A DNA stretch of 64,000 bases from Ooceraea biroi (GCF_003672135.1 NC_039514.1:6577287-6641286); one strand, 5' to 3'. Counted from the first letter of the stretch, positions 24,885-39,627 are shown. The notes: a model not told the origin generated them from the sequence alone. Translations and numbers: made by a program.

Positions 24885-27800
24885 AATAAAAGAATCAAAA
24901 TTTATAAAAGAAATACAATATGAAAAAATTGTGTATCCGACAAGCTTTTTGTAAAGCTCTCTTTAAGGCTTTAAACTTTATTAAAAAAGTCTCTCGACCC
25001 TTACATGTCATGGCGCCTTGGCAACCCGAATCCGTCCCTGATCTGCATGCGAATACGATCTAAACTTAGAGACGTCCGATTTCCCTCGTTACGACAGATC
25101 GCATTTTCGTCTTCATCGACCTTAATCATCCTTTCGCCTGCTCCAATCGCTATAAGAATTCATCTAAGGTTCGGATGCGTCCTTGCGGTAACTTAACTTC
25201 AATGATTCATCCGGAAAGGTTTATTACATCCTCACAAACGTTGCGCAAGGTCCGAAAAATATAATAATAAAAAATGTATAAATTAAACCTTAAGCTTTCT
25301 CGCTCTTTTAATCGAAATATAAAATATTGCGCGATATGTTAATTTTAATTTTCAATAAAATCTTAAAAACTTTATGCACAAGAGGAAAATTATTTTTGTG
25401 ATTTTTATTATTTACAATATCGCGTAGCAAATTTTTGTTTTTTTAATTTAGACCACCCTCTGTGACAGTTGTCTCCGGAAGCGTGATTGGTGATGTATCT
25501 TGCTGAAGGTACAAGTCCAGTGTCTCTGGGCCTCAAAGTGTTAAGATAACACGGCCGAACGGCCACACACCGACTCGCGACTGGATTCTTCAATGGGCCA
25601 CTAGAAAGAAGAGTTTCTGAATGGGCACGCATACGCACCCACGATGCGCGGCGCACGCACGCACGCGTAGTGACGCGATATTCCCGTGGATCTCATAGCG
25701 GCAGATATCAACGAACGAGATGCGCGTCCACCCCGGGTATCTAATATTATACTGCTATTATGTGCACAAGGCACGTCGTGACGCACGCCGACGTTTGTGC
25801 GAATTATTTCCAACTCTTTTGCGTCGCGTCAAGATCGCCACGTATTATCCGAGAGTGACAGTTCAAATGTAGTAGTCTCTCTTTACATCTTGGAGCTTTC
25901 ATATAAATTTGTACACAATATTAATTATTGTTTAATTTTATCATTTTTATAATTATATCATGAAATTTAATTTTGTAAGATATAAAAAGCAGCTTTTGTA
26001 AAAGATGATTTTGTAAAAACACTTCATCCAATGATTTCACAGCGATGCTGTGTTGCCACTAAGGTTTCGAGACCCCATATGGACCGTAGACCCAAGATGA
26101 TCGCGTGCATGGGTCGCATGCGTCTAGACGCGCGCGTGTTAAAGGGAAGACGGTGGAAAAGGGAACTCGAACCGGAGATGTGTGAAACGATGGAGCGAGA
26201 TGGAGATGGTGGGCGCGTGTCGGTCGCGTGCCCATTGCCATCGGTGACTCGGTTGTATATCTGCGACCCTCTCCGGCCCTTTAACCGCCCTCTCGCCGTT
26301 TTTCCAGTGGCAGACGTCCGACAGGGAGACCCCTCAGACAATGGCGCTTCCGCCGACGATGAAGATCGCCCGTCGACACATGTATCGTGATAAAATCAAG
26401 TAAGATTTTCCCTCCCTCCCCTTCATCATAATAGATATTTAATAGTAAATGTCTGATGCGTGTAAGATATAAAAGATATTTGTAGTAGGGGTAAGTTTAA
26501 ATGCTCCCTAGCACTTTTTGAATTCGTCACTGTATCGTTCGGGACCACGACCTTTAGCCGTCTAGTTCACATCCTTTTCCTGCCACCTCGCTCCACAAAA
26601 ACCAGCCGAATAATAGCGATGAAAGAGGAAGAATAAAGACTCTACGCGAATGCACAGCCTTGACCGAGCAGAAGAGGCTCAATTCATCCTCCCTTTGCTA
26701 ACTTTGAGGAATGACACGTTCTCCGCTGTATCCAAGAGTATTTCTCACAGGACCTCCGCTTTAGTGGCCTTTATTGGCTTGAATCGCGAGCTGAAAATCA
26801 CGAGCTTCCGATACCATATGCAAGAACGGAAGTCGTCGACATTCCTCACGTTGCGGCCGAGTAATTATCTCTGTAGTCATCGGGTATTTCTGCTGTGCGT
26901 AGGTCGCTCTGGCGGCTCTCTTTTCTTCGATAATGTCCGAATGTCCAGAGACAATGTCTAGAGACCGAGTTCACGTTCTAATTGATTTCCCGAAGCCACC
27001 GAAGTCATCGAAATCATATTTATTAGATAGCTAATTAAATTATTAACTGACTGAAGAAAAAGAGATAAAAGTTAAAAATAGATTAAAAAGGGGGGGGGGC
27101 TTGAGTCGCATACGAATTACGTTTGCCCGCGATTTTTGGTCACCTTGACCGATCTGTGCGAAGCTTCGCGAATCTCTCGCGGGACAAAGGACATGGAGGA
27201 CATGGAAAGTGTCCGAGATTAATTGCGACCGGGTCAGAGCGCGGGTCAGACGAGACGTGCCGTCTTTGCAGGTGGCACGCAGGCATGCAAATCCGAGAAG
27301 GGTGGGCCCACGCACACGAGCACGTGCTCGCATTTTGCGAGAGAGGTTCCCTTTTCAGAAACAGCGGCGGCGGCGGCGGCGATCAGCTGGCGGTATTTCT
27401 CCCTCACCGATCCTCGCGAGGCAAGGAGAGACGGAGAGAGTAGACGATGGAAGGACCGAAGAAAAAAAAACGCGAAAAAAGAATGAAAATGAGCGTCACC
27501 ATCCCTTCTCCGTTGCGCGCACCCGCATCCTGTGGCAGCTTTCGTCTAGAAACCGTCGGCCCGTCGGTTTCCATTCAAAAGCGCGAGTCACGGGGGCTCA
27601 TTTACGAATTTCACGACGAAATTCTACACTGACGAAACGAGGGAGCCGAAGGGGGCGTTCAAGATCCCGATCGAACCAGTGGGAGATAGATAGATAGAGA
27701 TTGGAATTTCTAATGATTATAATTTAATATTATTATAATAATATCATATTTAATTTCTAGTGATTATAATTTAATGATACGCGATGACAAGTCTACTTAT

Positions 27801-30800
27801 TTTAATTATTTTAAGGTGTAGAAGTAGTTTTTATCGCAAGGGGGAAAAGAGTGGAACATTTAAGCGTTACAATTTGTAAAAAGGACTTTCAATCAAATAA
27901 TATCAAATTGCTCTTGGACAGCTTTCCTACGCTGCAGTAACGCCGAAGCAAGTAGCTGAATTCGTACCGGCAGCAACGGTGCAAGAATAGCAACACGATC
28001 GAGGGGGGAATGAAACAGGCGGCTGATCGCTGTCTCCGGAAGGAACTGTCTCCTTTTATCCTCGAGGACATTCCTCCAAACACGAGCCAACGTGTCTCCA
28101 TGGTGTTCTCTACTGAGGGGAGGCGCTTCCACGGGCGTCTCCACCTAGTGTTAACCTCTTGCGCCCAGAACTAAATTAAGAGTCGTTCCGGTCGGCGTTT
28201 TTTTTCCTCCCCAGATTTTTTCAACCCTGCTCGGAGCCGTCGAAAATGTCAACTGGTTATATTTCTTCGCCGTCATGTCCAAATATCTCACGATCGGACG
28301 ATCCTCCATGCGGAGGTACTCACTTGTCTGAAATTAAAAAAAACCACCCTTAGTGATCAAGAACTGATTTATTTAATTTGATCCTAATTTTCTTTCTTTT
28401 CTTTCAAAATCGAAAGGATTGGACAGAGATGACGAGGCAGTCAAACATTTTATCCTCCATGAAATATTGAGTCCATTTTGAAGCAGCATTACCGATCATT
28501 CCATCTGCATCCAATTACCATCACGTGGGTATTCCCATCTCGATCGCGTGTCCAAAAGCAGCAACAATACGGAATGATCAAGCCACGCAACGCGCGTTAT
28601 TCTCGCATAATGATTCATGGACCATGAATAGAGAATAGTCATTAAGAGAGAAAGAAAGAGAGAGAGCGAGAGAGAGGCGCGCGCCGCCCCGGTGTCATTG
28701 CACCCTAGATCCTAGAGGACGTTTGGGGGAGCCGCAGGAAAGCGCAGACGGGAAAGTCGCCGGTACACGTAAACGGCTGAAAATCTGCCGTCTGCCGTCT
28801 GGCGTGCGGCCAGATCTTCGCGGCTTATCTTCAGCCTCATCTTCATCCCTCATCCGCCGGCGGATGACGCTCTTCCGTGGAAGGCGACCCAGCAACTTTT
28901 ATCCCGCTTTTCCGCGGACGCCTCGCTTCGCGGAAGCGCGTCCTCATCATCGCGCCGCTATTCTCGGACAGTTTTACATGAGGTTCCCCCGCGATCGCGA
29001 GTCTTCTCCTAGGCGAAGTACGTCCGGCTCTGAAAATTCTCGGAGGTCGCCGAGGGCTTTGATTATTATTTCACAGTGTTGCTGTTGTAAATGTTTGTAA
29101 AACCTGTCCGCCGGTGTAAGAGATCTTTTTCAGAAACCATACGCCGGCGAGCTTCAGGGCGGATCGATGTAATTACTCGCGGTGCAAGTTGTAAAAATTA
29201 GAAGGTAACGAGCTTTGTTAAATTTGTAGCGAAGAAAATTATTATAAAATTGCTAAGAATGTTATTAGAAACTCAAGAGTCGTATTAAGATTCCGATATT
29301 TTACAGAGCTTACATTAATCCACGAATTGTTTCCTGCTTTGCCGGCGACAAATTGAAGTTATCGCAAGTGCTGCAATTTCCCTCAAGATTTTCTTCCTTT
29401 TTCATCAACTAAATCAAAAATTCCTGTGGGAAACGTCATCAAAGCTAACTTGGCCTCAGTAAATCTCTCATCAGAGTCACTTCTACCTGCCATCACTGGA
29501 AGACTGATGAAAAGTAAGGTCAGAGCTTTCAGAAAAATTTCTCAAAAGATTCTCTCGCGGCGCGAGATTCTGAATTCCGATCTCGTCGGTTTACCTTGTC
29601 GCGGCTCGCGACATGGCCGTGGAATAGAGGAGAGGTGGTTTACCCGAAGAACACGACAGCTGCATCGAGCCACCAGAGCCTGAAAATAGCACGGCAACCC
29701 CATGCCGAGGCCGCCGGAGGAGCGTCGAAGTCGAAGGCCCCTCTCCCCCTCTTTCTTTGTCCTTCTCTTTCTCTCTTGCTCTCCCCGTGCTCGGGCGCGC
29801 CTCCGTACAAACTCCGACCGCTAAAAAGCCGCCCACCTTCGAGCCTTTTAAATAGCGATCGCGTGCTTTTCCCTTTTTTCCCGGCACGCGGAAAGTACTT
29901 GCCGGCACGGGGGTGAGGAGGGCGCACGCGGGTGCCCGCTGATTTATAGGTGGAACCGAGCGTATCCGGATACTTTACGGGACGACACACGATACAGTCA
30001 CGCTTTTTCGCCCTAAACGATCCCGTCGCCCCGCGGAATCACTCTTAATGACTCGGTGTCTCCGCCGCCGTCACAAAAAGTTCCGCCCTCCCGCTTATCC
30101 ATCTTCCTCGGGCGAGAAATTACCCGGAGTAGGAGGAAATCCCTTTTCCTCGATTTTTACGAGCCCTGTCTTAATATAGTAAACCAGCAGACAAATCGTT
30201 AACCGGCACAAAACTTACGCGCAAGCGTTGTAAAAATCATCATAAAATTTTTCTTTCCACGTTGGCCAACTTTTACGTAAACGCCGTTCGTCTTCCATCA
30301 ATTAATTATTAATTATATTTTCCTTAAATAATCCCGTTTGTTATACAAAGGATTTCACAACCTTCCTCGTTTGCGTTTCCGAACAACTTTCTTCGTGGCC
30401 TCTTGGCAGTCGCGTATCGCCCGAAGAGTGTGCATTCTTCCGCTCTCTTTCATCAGACTCGCACGTGGTCGCGGTCGCGCTTTATCCGTCAAGACCTCCG
30501 TTCCGACGCCGACGTCGGCGTCGCGTATCTCCTCCTCCGCACCTGGAGGCGCTCCAAGAGAGCGCCGAAAATACGCGACTCGCGCTAACTAAGTGGCCGC
30601 GCGCGGAACACCTTTGGGGGCACCTGTAGGATGCGCGCGGATAAAGCGCGCGGTGGAAGCCACGAGGTGTGCCCGCATCCGGTGATGCTGCGTTACGTCA
30701 AGATGGACGATCCGCGGCCATTTGGCTAGGCGATTCGTCGTCGTCGGGCTCGCGCGAGTCGCGTATTGGCGGCGCGAAGATGTTCGCTCGCTCGCTGGCT

Positions 30801-32718
30801 TTATTTTTGGCCGTTCGACGACGATACAGTCGACGATTTGCGATATCGCCGCCGGGACACCTGTTCGCGATTCCCGTCCAGAGAGCTTCCTCGCGATACG
30901 CGAGGAGGAACTTTATTCTCGCGGAATCCGTTCAAGCGTCACGGACGTGGATGACGTAGACTTCAGCGCTTCAGATTCTTGTTTTTCTGCCGCGCAAGAA
31001 TTTCAGGAATTTTTTTATATAGAGCGTAGAAATGACGCGGGTCGAGACGAATATATTTACCGCGCAGCGGTGAATAGTTGACTATGAAGTCATAAATTTC
31101 CTCGCGACGACGGTTACAATAGAGTAATATCGTAAATAAAGAAGAAGCGTTTCAAGTTCGCAAGTTGGGCGAAATGTTCAAGGAAAAGCTGAATCTTTTC
31201 CGTTGATTAAGAAGAAATAATAAATTAAAATAATTATTTCCTTCCTACTTCGATTTAAATAAATTAAACACTTTATAGACTTTATCATAATTAATGTCCA
31301 GAAATTGTTATTAAGCGAGTAATTATTTAATTACAGCATTTAATAATTAGAAACAAACGTAAAATAAAAAGCTTAATTTCTTGGAAACGGACGCTCCGGC
31401 AACGTCAAACGCTTCACTAATTAAGCTTCAAAAAAATCGATCTCTGGTATCAAAGTCGCTCTTCTGCTTCGCCGATCCTCTCCGTGTCTCGAGGCGTTTC
31501 ACACGCGCGCGTTTCGCGCAAAGAGCAAGAGACTATGCAGGCAAGAGGCTGGGGGCTTTTTGGTCGACGATTGAATGAATGCCACGCGAGTTAGTCAGCG
31601 CCGCGGTGCTAAATTCGGCGGACGCCTGGCGTCGCGCCAGAAGAACCACCCAGCGCACCAACCTGCTCCTACCCTGTAGCCGCCGACGAAATGGCGCCGT
31701 TATCATATCTGCTCGGCATCGTCCTCCGTGTAAATCACGTCCGAGCGGATTGATGAGCTTGTTGCTTCAAGAACGCGGAAGATCAGTTCTTCTTTTCAGC
31801 TTCCCGCGCTACTTGTTGCGCATTTTTCAGAGATAGAAGGGACCCCGAGCCGAACCAGAACTACGCACTCATTATACAATGATAATTCAATAATAATTAA
31901 TTATTTGTTATTTTTCTCACTTTACAAATTAATTATCCAATTGCAGAGTTAACAAAAACAATGAATTCATTATCTCGAATGCATTCCAATCAAGAATACT
32001 AAATTACGAGAAGGATCATCAATTCACACTTGTCTGATAAAAACAATTCAGCAATTTACATATCGATTTATGATTCAATAATTCAAGATTCGATAATGAG
32101 CGATAATTACGAGACAACTTGTCGAGAGGACTTGTCGAGGGTGGTCATGCATCAACCACCCTGCACAGGCCGCGGGGCCCGGGCACAACCCTCCCGCGTA
32201 GTTTCTCCTGCACCCTCCCGCACGTAGGTGTTCGTCACGCGTGTCGCACATTGCCGACACACAAACGGGACCACCACACGCGCACGGGAGCGTGCGAGGG
32301 GGGACCAGGGGGGGACCAGGCACGCTTCTGAGCGCGTGCAGCTGAAGACGAAGAAGACGACGAAGAGAGCGCCGCGATGGCGGCTGTGGCGGCGGTGGCG
32401 GGGGTGAGGGAGGTCCCGCTGCTATATGTAGCCCCGAATCTTAGCGGGGGCAACTATTGCGCCCGAAATTGCCGAGGCGAACGCAATCCCCGTGCCATCC
32501 GGACGCACGCACGTTCTCCAAGTCGGAATCGTTAATTAATCGTTGATTAATTAATAAACCTGGTACCCGCGCGGCTGAGTTACCCCATCTGCGCATCTCG
32601 GCGAGACCCCCGTTGCAGACCACGGTCGGTGCGACGAGTGTTAGTTGATTTGTGAGTCCTAAGTTGACGGGAATATGACTTGTGTGCTCTGAGGAGGAAG
32701 ATCGAGAAGACGAGGAAG
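24885..32718. other. intergenic and 5' region of scratch, no supported gene
   Basis: Mostly CpG-rich with AT-rich islands (25240-25420, 25880-26010, 27690-27780, 31200-31400, 31870-32010). Open frames of 80-160 codons near 27209, 29640 and 30722 overlap one another on several frames and strands and have no recognisable domain. Simple tracts include ten G at 27090-27099, CGG repeats near 27365, GATA repeats near 27688 and an AG tract near 28645. The last few hundred bases are presumably promoter and 5' UTR of the scratch gene. Confidence 0.6.
27090..27099 (+). repeat. poly-G run (10)
   Basis: Ten consecutive G after an A-rich stretch in intergenic DNA. A simple-sequence run, prone to length error in sequencing. 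Confidence 0.8.
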
Positions 32719-35700
32719 ATGCCGCGGGCGTTCCTGATCACGCATCGCAGGTACAACGGCGCCGAGGAGGAAATCGGTGGTGCTGAAAGAGGTACGTTGC
32801 ACGTATTTAATTAATTGTAGATTTAATTAAATCAGGATAATTAGAGTGAGAGGATTAGAAGGTGCCAAAGTTTTTGAAATATTCCAATTATAATCGAAAT
32901 TTTTTATTTTATTGAAATTCTTGTGTTTTAGTGTAATAATTTAGCGTCTCGATGCTACCGCGTCGCTTGGTAACAGCAGAAATAATGCAAATATTTCAAT
33001 GTAACATAAACTTACCGACTCTTTCAAAAACCGCAAATCCAAAAGATACTTAATACTCCCGATAACTCAAAACTTTTTCACATTCACGAAATAAATGCGA
33101 CCATCCAACTGCACATGCGTCATCTATCAAATTGCAAAGATCGCTGGAATTTATCGTTTAGAAGAATGACTCGTGACGTCAAAATCTTCATTTGTGCACG
33201 TCCGAGTCTAAGTCGGTTTTTTCCTCCTCTTTTGAATTTCAAGCTAGGAAAAAACCGCTGGTTGTCGTGATCAAGGTGGTGGATCGCGCGAATTTAAGAA
33301 TAGGAGACGCTAGATGCGTCACCGCGGTACCCACCAAGACGCATACCGTCGCGATGCCGTCAACCCCACCGGTCCAGGCAGGCAGACTCCCTTACGAACA
33401 CGCGCAACGTGCATGCACGTACACGATACTATGAAATACGCAAAATAAACGCGGCGCGAGTGCGTGCGAGTTAGGGAACGAGAGGGCGAGAGCGGGGTTG
33501 ACGGCGGAGCTACTCTATTTCCGTTCTCCCCGAAAACGGAGCAGCCAATGCGAGTCCTCCCCCCCCCTGTCGAAAGTCGTGTTTTACGAGCCGCGTCGAC
33601 GCCGGATTTCCCTGCCCACCGGTCGGCACACATCAGAAGAATTCGCCACTTGAACTTATCCTCAGACGCAGAAATCGCAGGAAGGTGCAAATGCAAAATA
33701 ATAAATTTGGACGCCGAATATCAAACAAAGAGCTGAAAAGGTGAAATTGTTTTCACGCCTGCGAGCAGAGAAAGAGGAGAGGAGATCAGGGATTGTTAAG
33801 CAATAAAACTTGGACAAAACATAAAATACTCACTAATCATCACAGTTGTTAAATTCATAATATGTAAATTGCAAAATTATTACAAAGTAAATTACAAAAA
33901 GTCATATTAAACCAAATAAAAATAGATGGTAACAAAATTAGACGTCACGAATACTATTAATTATTACACAAAAATTGTTAAATAAGAACCGAGATCTCAA
34001 TATACTCTCAAGATACTCTCTCGACGACTATTTTCAAAAACTCGGTTCTCTCCCATAGATTTCAGCCCCGAGAGGAGCGTGAGACTGGCCGATTACAGCG
34101 GCGGCCAGCTGACTTCCGATGGCGCCAGCGAGTGCGGCAGCGAGACGTCATCCGAGTGCCCCGAGGAGCTGTACAACCTGACGAAGCTGGCGGAGGTGAG
34201 CCTGGCGGCAGCGGCCGGCACCCTGATCCACCACAGCAACGTCGTCTACCAGCGACCAGCGTCGCCCCGGCTCGCGCAGTACCCCGCGGAAGCGAGCAGG
34301 ACCCCTGCGACTCGATCGAATGTTCAGGGGGCAGCGGAGAATCCGGATCAGCTTCCGGTCCAGGAACGGACGCGGCTGTTCTTCGAGCGCATCGAGACGG
34401 AGCGCGAGATTCTGGCGGGGCGCGCCGAGGAGAATCCGGGGGTGCGTCTCTCATCGCCGCGGTACCCCATCTGCCCCCCGCAGGAGGAACCGAGCTTCTC
34501 GAAGAGTCGTCCGGATGTCCCCGGACGCGTCGAGCCGTCGCCGATGTCGATCGTCGCGTCGCAAGCTGGCCGCAGGATGGTGGAGCCGGTGAAACCGGAA
34601 GACAACGAGGATCACGAGTGCCCCGACTGCGGCAAAAAGTACTCGACCTCGTCGAACCTCGCCAGGCACCGGCAGACGCACAGGTCGCTGGGGGACAAGA
34701 AGGCCAGGAGGTGCCCGCATTGTGACAAGGTCTACGTCAGCATGCCGGCGTTCAGCATGCATGTGAGGACTCACAATCAGGGCTGCAAGTGCCACTTTTG
34801 CGGCAAGTGCTTCTCCAGGCCATGGCTGCTGCAGGGACACATACGCACGCACACAGGTAAGGCTCTTGGGTAGCTTGAGATGCTCCACTTGTCGCTTTCT
34901 CGTAGGTCTTTTATTAACAATTTTACTAATTTTCTATTCCGCCATCTGGCTTCAAGAGGTTCATGGTGTAAACGTACGTGATTCAGTAAATTGTAATCGA
35001 GCGATTAATTAATTGACTGAGGAGTAGTTTATTCTTGCGAATTTATAATTTAATTATTTTTGTTTATTCAGCTAATTAAGTTGATTACGTTTTTTCTTTC
35101 GGCGATACGTGTGAATTAGATTATTTTTGGAAGTTGGATTATTTCTGAAAGGCGGAATGTGGCAGGTTTACCGATGAGCTTTCGATGAGGATAAATTGAA
35201 ATTAATCACTCACGATGTGACTTTGGCACGCTCAGGAACGCGGTGTTATTTTTGGCTGCAAATTATAGATGTGCAGCTGTGAAATTTGGTTGACACGATG
35301 CAATACATCTGCGTTTTCAGCGCGGCTAAGTGATATATGAGTAGTTATTAATTGAAATGTTTAACCAGAAAAGTCGAACGTTGAATAAATTGACTGAACA
35401 ATTTTTTCGTTCACCGTCCACTCTCTGATCTTACTTTTAAATTAAATCTAAATCAAATTAATTTTATAAAACACAAATTTAATTTTAAAAACACTTGAAT
35501 TTAGATTTCAATTTGTAGTACTATCTCTAAAGTAAACTCTTTAATCATTTGCCATTTACTTACTGTAAAAGTTCAACATTTTTAATTCTTATATAAATTC
35601 TTAATTTTCTAATTTTTCAAACTCTCATTTTTTCCAGGTGAGAAACCCTTCAAGTGTACCATTTGCAACAAGGCCTTCGCCGACAAGTCGAACCTGCGCG

Positions 35701-36320
35701 CTCACATACAAACTCACTCGAACACCAAGCCTCACGTGTGCGGTCGCTGCGGCAAGGCGTTCGCCCTGAAATCGTACCTTTACAAGCACGAGGAGTCGTC
35801 CTGCATGCGTGCCCATCACCGATCATCCACCGAGAAGTCCGATCAGGTCGAGCAACAGACGTCATCATCAGCAAAGCTGAACGTTCCACCAGCGTCGTCT
35901 CTGAACAGATCGCAGACGACGACCTGCGTCACGGCGTCGCCCACCAGCGTGATAGTTCCACGATTGGGGCTGGATCGTGACCAGAAGGGCTCCCCGTCAT
36001 CAGCATTCTCCATCATTAGGCACACCAGGACGACGGACGCGTCTGCCACGTCTTCGAAGCGACCGTGCAGGGAGCGAACGCCTTGTTCTGCGGACGATCC
36101 GGGAAGACGGAGCCCCAACTCGGCCAACAAGGACCCGGAATACGTGTCGAGGATGGTCATCAGGACGTCGGTGATATCGCCGAACCCGGAGCACCTACAC
36201 CTGCGTTTTGAGAATGACGTGAAGGGCTCCTCGACTGGCGCATTCGACTATCCCGAACCGACGAGGTCCTCGGCCTTTTCGAGACCCGCCACGATGACGT
36301 TGAACTTGGCCATTGCTTAG
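32719..36320 (+). CDS. scrt: Scratch-family zinc-finger transcription factor
   Basis: Coding exons 32719-32791, 34059-34856 and 35638-36320 join in phase to 517 residues. The N-terminus MPRAFLITHRR is a SNAG-like motif, the repressor tail of the Snail/Scratch superfamily. A block YNLTKLAEVSLA follows near residue 60. Five zinc fingers span residues about 210-347: four C2H2 and a last C2HC finger ending KHEESSC. Diagnostic words of Scratch are present: STSSNLARHRQTHRSL in finger 1, KVYVSMPA in finger 2, [20 protein letters not shown] joining fingers 3 and 4, and ALKSYLYKHE in finger 5. Scratch proteins are nuclear, bind E-box DNA and repress non-neuronal genes in neural precursors. The last intron cuts the finger 3-4 linker. 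The tail is Ser/Thr/Pro-rich. The start is chosen because SNAG motifs are N-terminal. Which of the insect scratch paralogues this is cannot be decided here. Confidence 0.95.
32792..34058 (+). other. scratch intron 1
   Basis: A 1,267-base intron between the SNAG exon and the exon with the first fingers; donor GTACGT, acceptor CCCATAG. The open frames around 33192-33736 are composition artefacts. No other feature recognised. Confidence 0.8.
34857..35637 (+). other. scratch intron 2
   Basis: A 781-base AT-rich intron splitting the linker between zinc fingers 3 and 4 after the first base of the Gly codon in HTGEKP; donor GTAAGG, acceptor TTTCCAG. Nothing else seen. Confidence 0.9.
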
Positions 36321-39074
36321 AAGCTCGGCCAAGCAGCGCTGTTGCCTGACTGACGAATTTTTACAACGAGATATTTTCTCGAGATTATAATTAATAATTT
36401 TCGGGGATTCTAGGATATCCTAGGACTTCAAGTATCTCGAGATCCTTTGTAAGAAATTACTTGGAGGATTTTTTAATCATTCGAGCCTTCTTGAATCGCG
36501 ACCGAACGAAACACAAACCTCCGACGAAATGCTGAACGACGTTGCGAATTCGCAATTGCGGAATTGACAGAGCGAGTATTGCGTATTGACAGATTGTATT
36601 CCAAGCATCTTCCGAATTAGGGACCACCTAGCGATTAGTCGTAATAACGTAATAAATCTGTAAGCCGCCGTGTTTTTACTTTAGCCGATTCGTCGACATC
36701 GAAGTCGCGTCTTACGGACATCGAGAACCGAGAGTGTCCCGAAAACGTGGCACGATCCGACGCAACCCCGACAGAATTGGCGCGTGAGGGTGAAGACATA
36801 CGATGGCGCGCGGAGATTTTCTGTCCTGACGAGAATCAGCGTCTATTAAAAATGCCAAGCGTGACCTTATCTATTTAAAGACATGCAAGACATCGCCATT
36901 GCGCGGCTATCGAGCGATCGAGATTGATTCGTCGACCCAGTGCCTTCGTGCTGTTACTTTAGGATTAGGTAGCGAACGCGTGTGTCGAGGCTCTTCGAGG
37001 CAGCTATCAGCTTTACGAGATGTATATACATGCGCGATGAGCAGCTTCTCAAAGCGGAGAGTGCGGCCTGACAAACGTGCGCGAGGATACCTCGTTCGAT
37101 GTGCCGAGCGAGAGGAGTAACGTTTTTTTTTTAAACAGGAAAAACAAGGGATGAATGCGCTTTCCGCGTCGAAGGCGACGCGGCATATCCGGTAGGATTC
37201 GTTGCCGAGAGAAATTTCCGGAAGTGCGAAGCGTTGCCGGAATTCAACTCTCAAAGGACGAAGGCGTGTATCTGTGATTCGGAATTGCGCAGGTGGTTGC
37301 AGGCGTGAGAAGTGCACGAAATGCGGCTCCAGACAACGCGATTGTCGATATTAATGTATACACACGCACAAATAGAATTATATTATTTTCCAGAATTATA
37401 CTAGGTCATTAACTAACAATCCAAATCGCGTCTAAATGATGACGCAACTCAATGTAGCGATGTGCATTTTACGGGCGCATCGTCTGGAGCCGCAGTCGGT
37501 TTTCCGGTGGCGGAAATTAATTATAGACGACGATAAATAAATAAGTCTTTTCCCTCGTTCGCGTTTTTACGATGCCAGGCAAGCTGGTATCCGAGTGTCG
37601 AACTAGTCGAGCCCGCTCCGCCATCCGCGAGCCGCGATCTACCGTCCTGACGAAGCTGCGGAATCGCGATCTTCGCGATTCGACGATTATCATCGCGAAC
37701 AATGTCCAATCGAGCTCTTCGGCAATTCGACGGCAAGAATTCGCGGATTACGCGAACGATGGCGGAACGGTTATCATAAAGATTTCGCGTAAGTGTGTAA
37801 AGAAGAATCGAGAGATGTAATTGTTTTCTCTGTGTAATTGTTTAATTGTATTATTAATCGACGAGCGAGTCGCGAGCGCGAGTGCGTCCTAGTCATTTTG
37901 ATGGTTTGATGGAGCACCGACGAACGGGAGGGTTTTAGGGGGTCCCGGGGGTCGTAGCGTTTAAGACGTTATAGTCGCGTTGACGTTGTAAATAGCATTC
38001 CCACGTATTTCACGTATTAGAGTTTAGATCGTGCGAGATGCGAGTTGATGCAGTTCGTTTTTAGGTAGCGCGAGATTGATCACGTCCGTAATATTATACA
38101 TACGTGCTATTTGTACGCCGGTGTGCCTACGCAGAACACATTTATCCACATTTTCTTCGTTTTCTTTTTTACGAATTGTAAAAGTCTTGTCTATATCGTA
38201 TGTAACGAGAGAGTAATGTTTACGAAGTGAAATATATACATATATATATGTATTATATATATATTTATATATGTCTGAAGCAGTCTCGTAGTCTTTACAT
38301 TTTTCTCTTCTCCATTCCTTAGATCCTTTTGCAAAACATTTATATGTTCAAAGATTGATAAAATCTTTCTTAGAAATTTTAAAATAATTTTTAGAAGAAA
38401 TTTGAATTAATTTTCAAATTCTTCTGAGTCTCCTTGTAACAAGTTAAATTATAAAATTAAAATGAAAAGAAATAGACGGAATTACAATTTTCTTATAATT
38501 CAAATAATGGAGAAAATACAGTTATATTAAATTAATAATCGTAGTTATATAAAATTACATCACATCATTTATATTATATTTAATCCAGCTTTGTGCTATA
38601 CAATTTATTATTAGATACGATAGAAAATAAATACCTGCTCTGAAAAATTAAAAAAATTCAGATTGACGTCGATGAATGAAGCAGAAACGTAACGAATTTG
38701 CGTCGCCTTTCAAAGTCGCCTGTCAAAGTAATCTAATTCCGTACCTATCGGATTGCAACGCGCGTATTCACATAAAGCTTTCCGTTCAACACACTCTCGT
38801 TTCGCCTTTTTACTTATTGAGCTCATATTATCGCTCAGATGAACCGTGCGATCCATTAGCTACGCCTGGCAGCAGCATAAACAGCGGCTAACTGTGTTTA
38901 ACAAATAGATTGGACTCAATAATTAGGCCAGCGAAAACGAAAGTGACTAAACGACGATGGCAGATGCGGAGTTCGATCGAGTTAACTCCACGTCACTCAC
39001 ATGTCATTGATACGAATCAATATATTTTGTGTGAATCGACTACAATTATTATTACTAATTATTATTTTTTGTGC

Positions 39075-39092
39075 GCACACACACACACACAC
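39075..39092. repeat. CA microsatellite
   Basis: About nine CA units between scratch and the repeat-protein gene. Confidence 0.8.
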
Positions 39093-39627
39093 GTATGAAT
39101 ATATAAATTTATATGTAATAAAATATTTCCGCGCTAAAATGTGACAAAAAGAATTTGGTGAAGCTTAAGTTAAAATTTCAAGCTTATCAAAGCATCTCAA
39201 ATTTTGTTTACGCATATCTCCGGAACGCGCCGTCTACATCTCTGCTCCTTCTTTTCTCTTCAATGCGGCACAACGGTGTCGCAAAGCGGACTCAATAGCG
39301 ACCGCGCGGGCGCATATCTTTCGGTAACAGAATCCGTAATGACAAGAGGATACCAGACGCGATAAAACGCCGTCACACACACAAGAGCATTCGCACGCAT
39401 TTTACATAACATCACGCACTTGCACACTCGCACTTCTCGGAACTTCTCTTTCAAAAGTGATTTCTTCTCTCGTCTCGCGGTCACATACGCCCTTACGATT
39501 ATCAGCGCGATGATGTCTTCGTGATGACGAGTGCCGAAGAGGAGACAGGCGCGAGTGGAATCAGTGGGAGTCAGTGGTACGATCTGGCGGGGTTGGATGA
39601 TCGTCGAGACATCATTTCGTATCACAG

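Noticed and set aside
27209..27697. 162-codon Arg-rich frame
   Set aside because: Composition reflects purine/CGG-rich DNA; overlapping frames are equally long; no conserved motif.
30722..31081. 119-codon frame in intergenic DNA (acidic, Arg-rich)
   Set aside because: It lies in GC-rich sequence where long frames occur on several strands; no domain, no exon signals that join to anything.
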